NCBI GenBank assembly: GCA_020881835.1
Contig: CP052876.1
Span: forward strand, 3,031,449 to 3,095,448
Origin: Kineosporiaceae bacterium SCSIO 59966
Lineage (GTDB): Bacteria > Actinomycetota > Actinomycetes > Actinomycetales > SCSIO-59966
DNA: 64,000 nt
Reading direction: 5' to 3'
Part shown: positions 25,123 through 32,902 of the stretch, piece by piece
Position numbering within the stretch: the stretch's first letter is position 1
Layout of the letters: each line of letters opens with the position of its first letter
The notes under the pieces: generated by a model
Told to the model about the DNA's origin: nothing
Databases searched by the model: none
Seen by the model: the letters and a program-made list of their open reading frames with translations, nothing else
Position numbers and translations under genes: made by a program

Positions 25123-26577
25123 ATGCGCACCCCCGTCGACACCGACCGCCTCGACGTCCACCACGTCGGCGGAGTGGCCGTGCCGGGCCGCGGCCGGCGG
25201 GAGATCCACCGCCTCGACCCCGCAACGGGCGGGCCTGGCCACATCGTGCTGGCGGCCACGCAGGACGAGGTGGCCGCGGCCGTGGACGCGGCGTCCGCCG
25301 CGAGCGCGGACTGGCGGCGCACGGCGCCGGCCGAGCGGGCGGCGGCGCTGCGCCGGGCGGCGCACGGCGTGCGCGAGTCGGCGGACGAGCTGGCGGCTCT
25401 GCTCACGGCCGCGACCGGACGGCCGCTGGCCACCGCTCGCGAGAGCGCCCACGTCGCCGCCGACCTGCTCGAGGAGGCGGCGGTCACGGGCCTGGGAGCC
25501 ACCGGCCGGACCCTGGCCGGGGCCCCCGCCGCGCTCGACGTGGTGCGCCGCGAGCCGCACGGCGTCGTCGCCGTCATCACCCCGTGGAACGACCCGCTGC
25601 CCACCGCCGCCGGTCTCGTCGCTGCTGCGCTGGTGACCGGGAACACGGTGGTCCACAAGCCGTCCGAGCGAAGCGCCCTCGCCGGGTACGAGATGGCGCG
25701 GATCATCGCCGAGAACGTGCCGGCCGGCGTGCTCGGGGTCGTCAACGGCGACGGCGACACCGGGGCCGCGCTGGTCGCGGACGAGCGCGTCGGGCTGGTC
25801 GCCCACGTCGGCTCCACCGCCACCGGACGCGCCATCGCGGCGACAGCCGGTGCTCGAGGTGCCCGGGTGCTGCTCGAGAACGGCGGCAAGGACCCGCTGG
25901 TCGTCGACGCCGGGGTGGACCCCGGCTGGGCGGCCCGGCAGATCGCGACCGGTGCCTTCACCAACACCGGCCAGCTGTGCACCTCGGTGGAGCGGGTCTA
26001 CCTCCACGACGCCGTGGCCGACGACGTCCTGGCCGAGCTGGTGCGGATCGCCGAGCAGACGGTCGTGGGCGACCCGCGGCAACCCGCCACGGAGCTCGGG
26101 CCCCTCGTTGACGAGGCGCAGCTGGACGTCGTGGCCCGGCAGGTCGAGCAGGCCGTCGCCGCCGGCGCTCGTCTGCTCACCGGCGGCAGCCGGCTGGACC
26201 GGGCGGGCAGCTGGTACCCGCCCACCGTGCTGGACGGGTGCACCGAGGACCTCGAGGTCATGCGGGAGGAGACCTTCGGCCCGGTGGCGGCGGCCGTGCG
26301 GGTGCCCGACTTCGCGACCGGGCTGGCGTTGGCGAACACCGGCCGGTACGGGCTGGCCGCCACGGTGCTGACCCCGGACCTGCGCCACGCCCTGCGAGCC
26401 GCCGAGGAGCTGGACGTGGGCACGGTCAAGGTCAACGCGGTCTTCGGTGGCGCACCCGGCGGCTCGGCGGACCCGCGCCGGGACTCGGGCTCCGGTGCGG
26501 GCTACGGGCCGGACCTGATCGCAGCGATGACGCTGCTCAAGACCGTGCACCTGGAGGGGCTGCCCGCCACGCCCTGA
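25123..26577 (+). CDS. Aldehyde dehydrogenase family protein
   Basis: 484 residues from ATG 25123, chosen because GAGGAGG lies 5-11 bases upstream; an in-frame GTG upstream lacks one. VVAVITPWNDPLPTAAGLVA is the cofactor-side motif, HVGSTATGRAIAA the NAD(P) loop, LLENGGKDPLVV carries the general-base Glu, and NTGQLCTSVERVYLH the catalytic Cys. EETFGPVAAAVRV closes the fold. NAD(P)-dependent oxidation of an aldehyde to an acid. Divergent from the heptose operon; a role in that pathway is possible but not shown. Confidence 0.9.
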   Translation: MRTPVDTDRLDVHHVGGVAVPGRGRREIHRLDPATGGPGHIVLAATQDEVAAAVDAASAASADWRRTAPAERAAALRRAAHGVRESADELAALLTAATGRPLATARESAHVAADLLEEAAVTGLGATGRTLAGAPAALDVVRREPHGVVAVITPWNDPLPTAAGLVAAALVTGNTVVHKPSERSALAGYEMARIIAENVPAGVLGVVNGDGDTGAALVADERVGLVAHVGSTATGRAIAATAGARGARVLLENGGKDPLVVDAGVDPGWAARQIATGAFTNTGQLCTSVERVYLHDAVADDVLAELVRIAEQTVVGDPRQPATELGPLVDEAQLDVVARQVEQAVAAGARLLTGGSRLDRAGSWYPPTVLDGCTEDLEVMREETFGPVAAAVRVPDFATGLALANTGRYGLAATVLTPDLRHALRAAEELDVGTVKVNAVFGGAPGGSADPRRDSGSGAGYGPDLIAAMTLLKTVHLEGLPATP

Positions 26578-26619
26578 CGAGGACAGTGCCGCGCACGGTG
26601 GTCTTGCCGCACCCGGTGC

Positions 26620-27540
26620 TCACCGGCTGCTCTCGGGTCGGGGCGCGAGGCGGTAGCGGCGTGCCGTGGACCGGCGCTGCGCCGACTCCAGCACCCGGAA
26701 GCGCTGCTCCGTCCGCGGCGGCAGGACCCGCCGCTCACGCAGCACCCACGGCAGGCCGCGCAGTGCCGCGAGCACCCCGGCGAGCGCGGGGCTGCCGGGC
26801 CGGACGTCGCTGAGCACCGCGGCCGTGCGGCGCAGGGCCGCGGGCAGCGGCCGGCGCAGCCAGGTGAACCACAACGTGTTCCGGACGCCGTCGCGCAGGC
26901 GACGGCGCTCGTCGCGCAGCGTCGAGGCCTGGTGGTGCACGGTGAGCTCCTCGAGGTAGCACAGCTCCCACCCCTGGGACGCGAGGTCGGCGGCGAGGAG
27001 CTCCTCCTCCCCGCCCAGCCACAGGCGCGGGTGGAAGCCGCCGACGGAACGGAACGCCTCACGGCGGACCACCGAGGCGCCGGCGAGGAAGCTGCCCAGC
27101 GCCGGGCCGGGCAGCCCGCTGCGGCCCTGCACCGGCGAGTCCCGCAGCTCGGCGACGATGGGGTCCTCCGTGCCGGCCGGTTCCACGACGATGCGGGCGG
27201 TCACCACCGCGACGTCGTCGTGGGCGTCCAGCACGTCGGCCGCCCGAGCGAGACTGCCCGGTTCCCACCACGTGTCGTCGTCGCAGAACGCGACGTAGGG
27301 GGTGTCGAGCCGCTCCACGCCGACGTTGCGGGCGACCGCACCGAGGTTCTCCGTCGCGACCACGAGGTCCACCCACGGGTGGTCGGCGCGCACGGCTGCG
27401 GCGGTCCCGTCGCCCGAGGCGTTGTCCACGACGACGACCCGCGGCTGCTCGGGCAGTCGCCGCAGGAGCCGCAGCGTCCGGTCGAGCTCGGCACGACGGT
27501 TGTGGGTGATGACCACGACCCCGGTCCGGGTGTCCCTCAC
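26620..27540 (-). CDS. GT2 family glycosyltransferase, paralogue
   Basis: 306 residues from GTG 27540. GVVVITHNRRAELDRTLRLL, VVVVDNASGDGT, VAFCDDDTWWEPGSLARAAD (metal site) and LGGEEELLAADLASQGWELC follow the same order as the GT2 at 12862-13749, with near-identical motif wording, so the two are paralogues. Convergent with the aldehyde dehydrogenase. A copy of the 22-bp repeat begins only 17 bases before the start codon, leaving almost no leader between repeat and gene. Confidence 0.85.
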   Translation of the reverse strand: MRDTRTGVVVITHNRRAELDRTLRLLRRLPEQPRVVVVDNASGDGTAAAVRADHPWVDLVVATENLGAVARNVGVERLDTPYVAFCDDDTWWEPGSLARAADVLDAHDDVAVVTARIVVEPAGTEDPIVAELRDSPVQGRSGLPGPALGSFLAGASVVRREAFRSVGGFHPRLWLGGEEELLAADLASQGWELCYLEELTVHHQASTLRDERRRLRDGVRNTLWFTWLRRPLPAALRRTAAVLSDVRPGSPALAGVLAALRGLPWVLRERRVLPPRTEQRFRVLESAQRRSTARRYRLAPRPESSR

Positions 27541-27557
27541 ACCCGCCCACCCTCCCC

Positions 27558-27579
27558 GTGATCATGCAATCCCGCCACC
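27558..27579 (+). repeat. 22-bp dispersed repeat R, copy 1
   Basis: The copy begins GTGATCATGCAATCCCGCC and ends ACC. Identical copies lie at 27606, 46653 and 46723 on this strand and at 46852 and 46896 on the other; a one-mismatch copy lies at 57292. Confidence 0.9.
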
Positions 27580-27605
27580 CCGCACAGCCCGCCTCCCCAC
27601 CACTC

Positions 27606-27627
27606 GTGATCATGCAATCCCGCCACC
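27606..27627 (+). repeat. 22-bp dispersed repeat R, copy 2
   Basis: Same 22 bases as copy 1, 48 bases further on and directly followed by the 72-bp hairpin core. Two R copies in tandem precede the core here, as they do at the second locus. Confidence 0.9.
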
Positions 27628-27630
27628 CCC

Positions 27631-27702
27631 CGGCTCGCAGAATGCTGGGTTGGTGGCACGACACGCCGCTCAAGCCATGCTGAGCGCAGCATTCTGTGGT
27701 GG
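27631..27702 (+). repeat. 72-bp hairpin core element, copy A
   Basis: Matches 46777-46848 (other strand) over 72 bases with one substitution, except for a 9-base stretch (27669-27677) that is completely different but equally long. CAGAATGCTG (27638-27647) and CAGCATTCTG (27687-27696) form perfect 10-bp inverted repeats. No open reading frame. It looks like a non-coding mobile or structured element. Confidence 0.85.
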
Positions 27703-27948
27703 AGGCGCGTCACCTCACCGGCCGGCGTCCGCCATCAGTCAGGGCTTCTGGTCGACGGCGTAGGCGATCGTCTGCGCGACGATGAGACCGCCGCGCACGA
27801 CGAACGAGTCGGTGCCGTCGTGCACCTGCAGATCGGGTGCCTCCCCGTGCCAGCGGAGCATCGCGAACTCGTCGGCGGCGATGACGTCGTCGTAGCGGTA
27901 TTGCCCGGCTCCGACGTAGGTCTTGAGGATGCTGGCCAGGCGCCTCAC

Positions 27949-29633
27949 CTGACTCGTGCCACTTCTCCGGGATCTGGTGGGTGCGGGGGGATCGCTGCTG
28001 GTCAGAGGGTTGAGTAGGGGGGCTGCGACACACTAATCGGTGGGTAGTGTCGCCGGGTGGTGTTCGTTCGGAAGGTGCGGACGGGGTCGGGGGCGACGGC
28101 GGTGCAGATCGCTGAGCGGGCGGGCGGGCGTGACCGGGTGCTGGAGCACGTGGGGTCGGCGCGCACGGCGCAGGAGCTGACGGCGCTGCTGGAGGTCGCC
28201 CGCCGCAAGATCCGCCCGGGTCAGGGCGAACTGGACCTCAGCGGTGGGTCGGTGCCCGCTGGTCAGGCGGTCATCACCAGCCGGTCCAGTGCCCTGCTGT
28301 GGCACGTCCTGGTCAGCACGTACGCGCGGTTGGGGTTCGACGCGCTCGGGGACGAGGCGTTCAAGCAGCTGGTGCTGGCCCGGCTGGTCGAGCCGACCAG
28401 CAAGGCCGACTCTGTGCGTGTCCTGGACGAGCTGGGGGTCGCTCACGCCTCGCTGCGCACGATGTTCCGGTCGCTGGCCCGCTGCCAGGAGCGTGGGTAC
28501 CGGGACCAGATCGCCAGGGCGTGCTTCGAGCACGCCAGTGTCCACGGTGATCTGTCGCTGGTGCTGTACGACGTCACCACCTTGTACTTCGAGGCTGAGA
28601 AGGAGGACGACCTGCGGCGGGTCGGGTACTCCAAGGAACGCCGCGTGGACCCGCAGATCGTCGTTGGGCTGCTCGTGGACCGGGCCGGGTTCCCGCTCGA
28701 GGTCGGCTGCTTTCAGGGCAACAAGGCCGAGACGACCACGATCCTGCCGATCATCCAGCAGTTCCAGGCCCGCCACCAGGTCGCGGACATGGTCGTCGTC
28801 GCCGACGCGGGGATGCTGTCGGCGGCGAACCTGCGGGAACTGGACGAGGCGAACCTGCGGTTCATCGTCGGCTCGCGGGTCACCAAGGCGCCGGTCGACC
28901 TGGCCTCCCACTTCCGCTGGCACGGGGACGCGTTCACCGATGGGCAGGTCATCGACACGATCACCCCACGCTTGTCCACCGGCACCGCCCGCAGCAGCAA
29001 CGACACCACCAAGCGCGCCGAACCCGTGTGGGACCCGGCCGTGCACGAGCGGTCGTGGCGGGCAGTGTGGTCGTACTCCAGCAAGCGAGCCGCCCGCGAC
29101 GGCAGGACCCTCACCGCGCAGGAGAACAGGGCCAGGGCAGTGGTCTCCGGGGAGAAGGCCGCCCGCACACCCGGTTCGTCACGACGGCGAACGGCGCAGT
29201 CAGTCTCGACCAGGCGGCCCTGGACCGCGCCCGCCGGCTCGTCGGGTTGAAGGGCTACATCACCAACGTGCCCGCCACGCTCATGGCGGCCAGTGAGGTC
29301 ATCGACTCCTACCACTCGTTGTGGCAGGTCGAGGCCTCGTTCCGCATGAGCAAGAGCGACCTACGGGCCCGTCCGGTGTTCCACCACGACCGCGACGCGA
29401 TCGAGGCCCACCTCACTGTCGTCATGGCCGCCCTCGCCGTCGCCCGTCACCTGCAGAACACGACCGGGATGAGCCTCAAGAAGATCATCCAGGCGTTACG
29501 CCCGCTGCAGCAGATCACCGTCAACATCGCCGGACACGAACATCCCGCCAGCGACCCCCTCACCGACACCGCCCGCACGATCATCGACGCTGTAGGTGTC
29601 AAGTGGCCGACACACTAAATCGGCACGAGTCAG
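27949..29633 (+). mobile_element. IS1634-family insertion sequence (1685 bp)
   Basis: The ends are a perfect 12-bp inverted repeat, CTGACTCGTGCC (27949-27960) and GGCACGAGTCAG (29622-29633). GCCTCAC flanks the element on both sides (27942-27948 and 29634-29640) as a 6-7 bp target duplication. Length and enclosed transposase fit IS1634. Its right end is only 19 bases from the ISL3-type element. Confidence 0.88.
28057..29618 (+). pseudogene. IS1634-family DDE transposase, frameshifted
   Basis: The first frame (28057 to about 29175) covers most of the protein: LVLYDVTTLYFEAEKEDDLR with the first Asp and VVVADAGMLSAANLRELDEA with the second. The rest, including WQVEASFRMSKSDLRARPVF with the catalytic Glu, is in another frame ending at 29618. 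The switch falls at a CCC run near 29177; one extra C would restore ARTPRFVTT. This is a natural inactivating indel or a sequencing error in a homopolymer. About 520 residues if repaired, normal for the family. Confidence 0.88.
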
Positions 29634-29652
29634 GCCTCACGCCGTCCTTTCC

Positions 29653-31077
29653 GGCTCTCCTGACTGATCCGTGGGTCATCTGCGGCCGGGGAGGGTGGGG
29701 CGGTGGCCGCCGAGGTTGAGCATGGCGAGGGCGATGAGGGCCTGTGGTGAGGCGAAGCCGAACGCGATTCTCGTGATGAGCCGGATCTTGGTGTTGACCG
29801 ATTCGATGCGGCCGTTGGACAGTCCGTGGGCGATCGCGGCGAGGATCGCGGCCTTGTGTTTGACGATGCGGCGCTGGAGCGCGACGAAGGCGTCGATGCG
29901 GCAGCGTCGCGCCCAGGCGATCCAGGCCTCGAGCGCCTCGACGGCTTCCTGGTAGGGGAGCTGGAAGACCAGCCGCAGGCCCTCCTTGAGCAGGTACGCG
30001 CGGTACAGCTTCGGGTCGTTCTTGGCGATCCAGTCCAGTTTGGCTGCCTGTCGTGGGGTCAGGTTCTCGGGGTTCTTCCACAGTGCCCAGCGGGCGCGTT
30101 TGAGGGTCTTGGCGTGGCCGGTGGCGATGCGTTGGGGTCGTCCGTGGGAGCGGCCGTTGCCGGTGGTCCCGCCCGGTGCTCGGCGGGCGGTGTTCCAGGC
30201 CTGCCGGCGCACGGCGTCCAGGGCGTCGGTGGCCCAGCGCACGACGTGGAAGGAGTCCGCGCAGCGCACCGCGTTCGGGCAGCGCTGGGTGACCACGTCC
30301 TCGATCCAGTCAGCGCCATCGGCGCTGACGTGAGTGATCAACGCGCAGCGGTCCTCGCCGAGGGCATCGAAGAACGCCGCGACGGTGCGCCGGTCCCGTC
30401 CCGGCGCGGCCCACACCAGGCGGCCGGTGTCGTGGTCGACGACCACGGTGAGGTACTTGTAACCGCGCTTGTAGGAGATCTCGTCGATCCCGATGCGCCG
30501 CAACCCGCGCGAACCGGTCGTTCACCGCCTCGACGTCGGCCCAGACCCGGCTCACGATCGACCCGACAGTGCGCCACGCGATCCGCATCAACTCGGTGAT
30601 CGCGGTCTTGGAGCACTGGGTGGCCAGCCAGGCGACCTGCTCGTCGAAGGCGAGGGTGTGTCCGGCGTCGTGCCGCGCCCACGGCACCGCCGCCACCGTC
30701 GGACCATGCACCGCGCAGTTCACCCGCGGGGCGTCGGCCTCCAAGAACACCTGGACCGTGCCCAGGTCCAGGGCACGCCACCGCCGTCGTCCCTGCCCGC
30801 GGTCGTAGGAAGGAGCTCTGCGCTGGCACCGCCCACACCGCGCACGGGCCCGGGCACGCGGCCGCACATGGGCGACCAACCGCTGGTCGTCCTCCTCGAA
30901 CTCAACGTCCTCGACGACCGTCTTCTCGACCCCCAGCAGGGCCCGCCATAAGGTGCTGTTCTGCACGCCGTTCTCCGCTCACTGGTTCCTGGCCCTTGAC
31001 AGCTCAGAAACCTACGCAGAGAACGGCGTGCGCCCATCCAGGCACGCCCACCCACCCACGGAAGCAGCAGGAGAGCC
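29653..31077 (-). mobile_element. ISL3-family insertion sequence (1425 bp)
   Basis: The ends are imperfect inverted repeats starting GGCTCTCCTG on both sides (29653 rightward, 31077 leftward) and again matching at TCCGTGGGT, about 19 of 24 positions. The 8-bp direct repeat TCCTTTCC flanks it exactly (29645-29652 and 31078-31085), as expected for ISL3. A second inverted repeat, CACGCCGTTCTC (30964-30975) and GAGAACGGCGTG (31019-31030), lies over the transposase start. Confidence 0.92.
29676..30966 (-). pseudogene. ISL3-family transposase, frameshifted
   Basis: GTG 30966 opens the N-terminal part with its zinc-ribbon cysteines (RCGRCQRR...CAVHGP) and the helix-turn-helix region. The catalytic part (GIDEISYKRGYKYLTVVVDH, SADGADWIEDVV, GLSNGRIESVNTKIRLI, with D, D and E) is in another frame that ends at 29676. 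The frame changes near 30505 in a CGCGCG run; one base too many breaks the expected RFxRGLRRIGIDE. About 430 residues if repaired. Probably inactive unless the shift is a sequencing error. Confidence 0.9.
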
Positions 31078-31233
31078 TCCTTTCCTCGGGTGACACCCTC
31101 ACCCCAGGAGAGCAGGACGACGTCGTCGTGGTAGTTCTCGGCCAGGTCGCCCTCCAGGTCCCCGGCGGCGCGGTGGGCCAGGTGGGAGCGGATGACCTCG
31201 TCGGTGGATCGCATACCCCAAGTGGACCTCGAG

Positions 31234-32787
31234 CTAGTTGACCTGGCGGGTGCGGCCTTCCCAGTACGGGGCGCGCAACTTGAACTTCTGCAGCTTGCCG
31301 GTGGCCGTACGGGCCAGCTCGTCGCGGAACTCCATCGAGGTGGGCGCCTTGTACCCCGCCATCCGTTCCTTGCAGAAGGCGATCAGCTCGGCCTCGAGGT
31401 CGGGCGACGGCTGGTAGCCCTCGGCCAGCACCACCAGCGCCTTGATGGTCTCGCCCCACTTCTCGCTCGGCACGCCGATGACGCACACCTCGGCCACGGC
31501 GTCGTGGGAGAACAGGCAGTCCTCGACCTCGATCGAGGACACGTTCTCCCCGCCGGTGATGATCACGTCCTTCTTGCGGTCGGCGATCGTCAGGTACCCG
31601 TCCTCGGAGATGAAGCCGCCGTCACCGGTGTGGAACCAACCGCCCTCCAGCGCCTTCGCCGTCTCCTCGGGCTGCTCCCAGTAGCCCTCGAGCACGACGT
31701 TGGAACGGGCGAGCACCTCACCGGCGCCCTGCTCGGAGTGGTCGCTGGCGAGCCGTACCCCGAGCGCCGGGGCTCCTGCGCGGGCCAGCTTCTGGGCGCG
31801 CTCCTCGGGGGAGAGGTCGTCGTACTCGGCGCGGTCGCGGTTGACCGTCAGTAGCGGCGAGGTCTCGGTGAGACCGTAGATCTGGATGAACTCCCAGCCG
31901 AGCTCCTCCTGGACGCGCCTGATCGTCTTCGTCGGTGGCGGCGCACCGGCCATGATGATCCGCACCCGGTCCCGGCCCGGCACCTCGCCGTCCCAGTCGG
32001 GCAGCGCGTCGAGAACAGCGGCCGCGACAGCCGGGGCCGCGCACATGACCGTCACGCCGTGGTCGCGCACCCGGCGAAGGATCTCCGCGCCGTCGACCTT
32101 GCGCAGGATGACGTGCTGCGCGCCCACCCCGGTCATGGCGAACGGCATCCCCCACCCGTTGGCGTGGAACTGCGGCAACGTGTGCAGGTAGACGTCCCGG
32201 TCGCTGATGGTGGTGTGCAGGCCGAACGTCACCGCGTTCACCCAGATGTTGCGGTGGGTGATCTGGACGCCCTTCGGGCGGGCGGTGGTGCCCGAGGTGT
32301 AGTTGATCGTCGCCGTGGCGCCCTCGTCCGGCTCCCACTCAACGGGTTCCGCGCCCTCGGGAGCATAGAGGTCGTCGTCGTCACCGAGCACGAACGTGTG
32401 CTCGCACTCCACGTCCTTGAGCGACTGCTCAAGCTCGGGGTCGACGTAGAGCACCCGGGCACCGGAGTGCTGGACGATGTAGGAGACCTCCTCGGGCCGG
32501 AGCCGGAAGTTCACCGGCACCAGCACCCGGCCCCACCCGCAGACGCCGAAGAACGACGTCAGCAGCCGGCTGGAGTTGTGGCTGACGACTGCGACCCGCT
32601 CGCCGACGCCGACGCCCAGCTGGTCGAGCTTCGCAGCCTGACGGCGTGCCAGGTCACCCAGCTCCCGGTAGGTCAGCTGCCCCTGGCTGGGCGCGGGCTG
32701 ATCGGGTTCGTCGACCACGCCGATCCTGTCGCCGTACACGGTGACAGCACGGTCGAGGAAGTCGCGGACACTCAACGGGACGAACAT
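31234..32787 (-). CDS. Acyl-CoA synthetase / AMP-dependent ligase A
   Basis: 517 residues from ATG 32787, which has AAGGGAG upstream; the longer frame is rejected. ANL superfamily motifs: INYTSGTTARPKGVQITHRN (P-loop), QFHANGWGMPFAM, IYGLTETSPLLT, GGWFHTGDGGFISEDGYLTI, DRKKDVIITGGENVSSIEVE, and ARTATGKLQKFKLR with the C-terminal Lys. It activates a carboxylic acid as an AMP ester and then a CoA thioester; the substrate is not predictable, but the DmdB/medium-chain branch fits. The broken SnoaL gene was next in this transcription unit. Confidence 0.9.
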   Translation of the reverse strand: MFVPLSVRDFLDRAVTVYGDRIGVVDEPDQPAPSQGQLTYRELGDLARRQAAKLDQLGVGVGERVAVVSHNSSRLLTSFFGVCGWGRVLVPVNFRLRPEEVSYIVQHSGARVLYVDPELEQSLKDVECEHTFVLGDDDDLYAPEGAEPVEWEPDEGATATINYTSGTTARPKGVQITHRNIWVNAVTFGLHTTISDRDVYLHTLPQFHANGWGMPFAMTGVGAQHVILRKVDGAEILRRVRDHGVTVMCAAPAVAAAVLDALPDWDGEVPGRDRVRIIMAGAPPPTKTIRRVQEELGWEFIQIYGLTETSPLLTVNRDRAEYDDLSPEERAQKLARAGAPALGVRLASDHSEQGAGEVLARSNVVLEGYWEQPEETAKALEGGWFHTGDGGFISEDGYLTIADRKKDVIITGGENVSSIEVEDCLFSHDAVAEVCVIGVPSEKWGETIKALVVLAEGYQPSPDLEAELIAFCKERMAGYKAPTSMEFRDELARTATGKLQKFKLRAPYWEGRTRQVN

Positions 32788-32902
32788 GGCGCTCCCTTCG
32801 ACACCGGCGACCTTACCAACGGCCCATGCCACGGCCACGTCATGGCCATGAAATCCCATGGAAACCCTCGATCGCGGCCGAGTTCGGTGGCAGGATCACG
32901 CC

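Larger units (their letters stand above)
27739..31214 (-). pseudogene. SnoaL-like (NTF2 fold) gene broken by two insertion sequences
   Basis: The 5' part (31214 down to 31078) encodes MRSTDEVIRSHLAHRAAGD...WGEGVTRGK; the 3' part (27948 down to 27739) encodes VRRLASILKTYVG...VVRGGLIVAQTIAYAV. With both elements and one copy of each target duplication removed, the codons join in frame as GKDGVRRLAS, giving a 116-residue SnoaL-like protein. That join is strong evidence for a single ancestral gene. SnoaL-like proteins are small cone-shaped barrels acting as cyclases, hydrolases or ligand binders; the substrate here is unknown. The gene lay 19 bases downstream of the acyl-CoA ligase stop, probably as its operon partner. 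As it stands it cannot make the full protein. Confidence 0.9.

Noticed and set aside
27558..27702. Possible CRISPR array because of repeated 22-mers
   Set aside because: Spacing is irregular, copies are inverted at the second locus, the intervening sequence is itself shared, and there are no cas genes.
28057..29618. Programmed frameshifting in the IS1634-type transposase
   Set aside because: The family uses one frame, there is no A-run slippery site or stimulatory structure, and a single missing C explains the break.
27949..31077. The two insertion sequences as one composite transposon
   Set aside because: They belong to different families, and each has its own inverted ends and target duplication with 19 bases of host gene between them.
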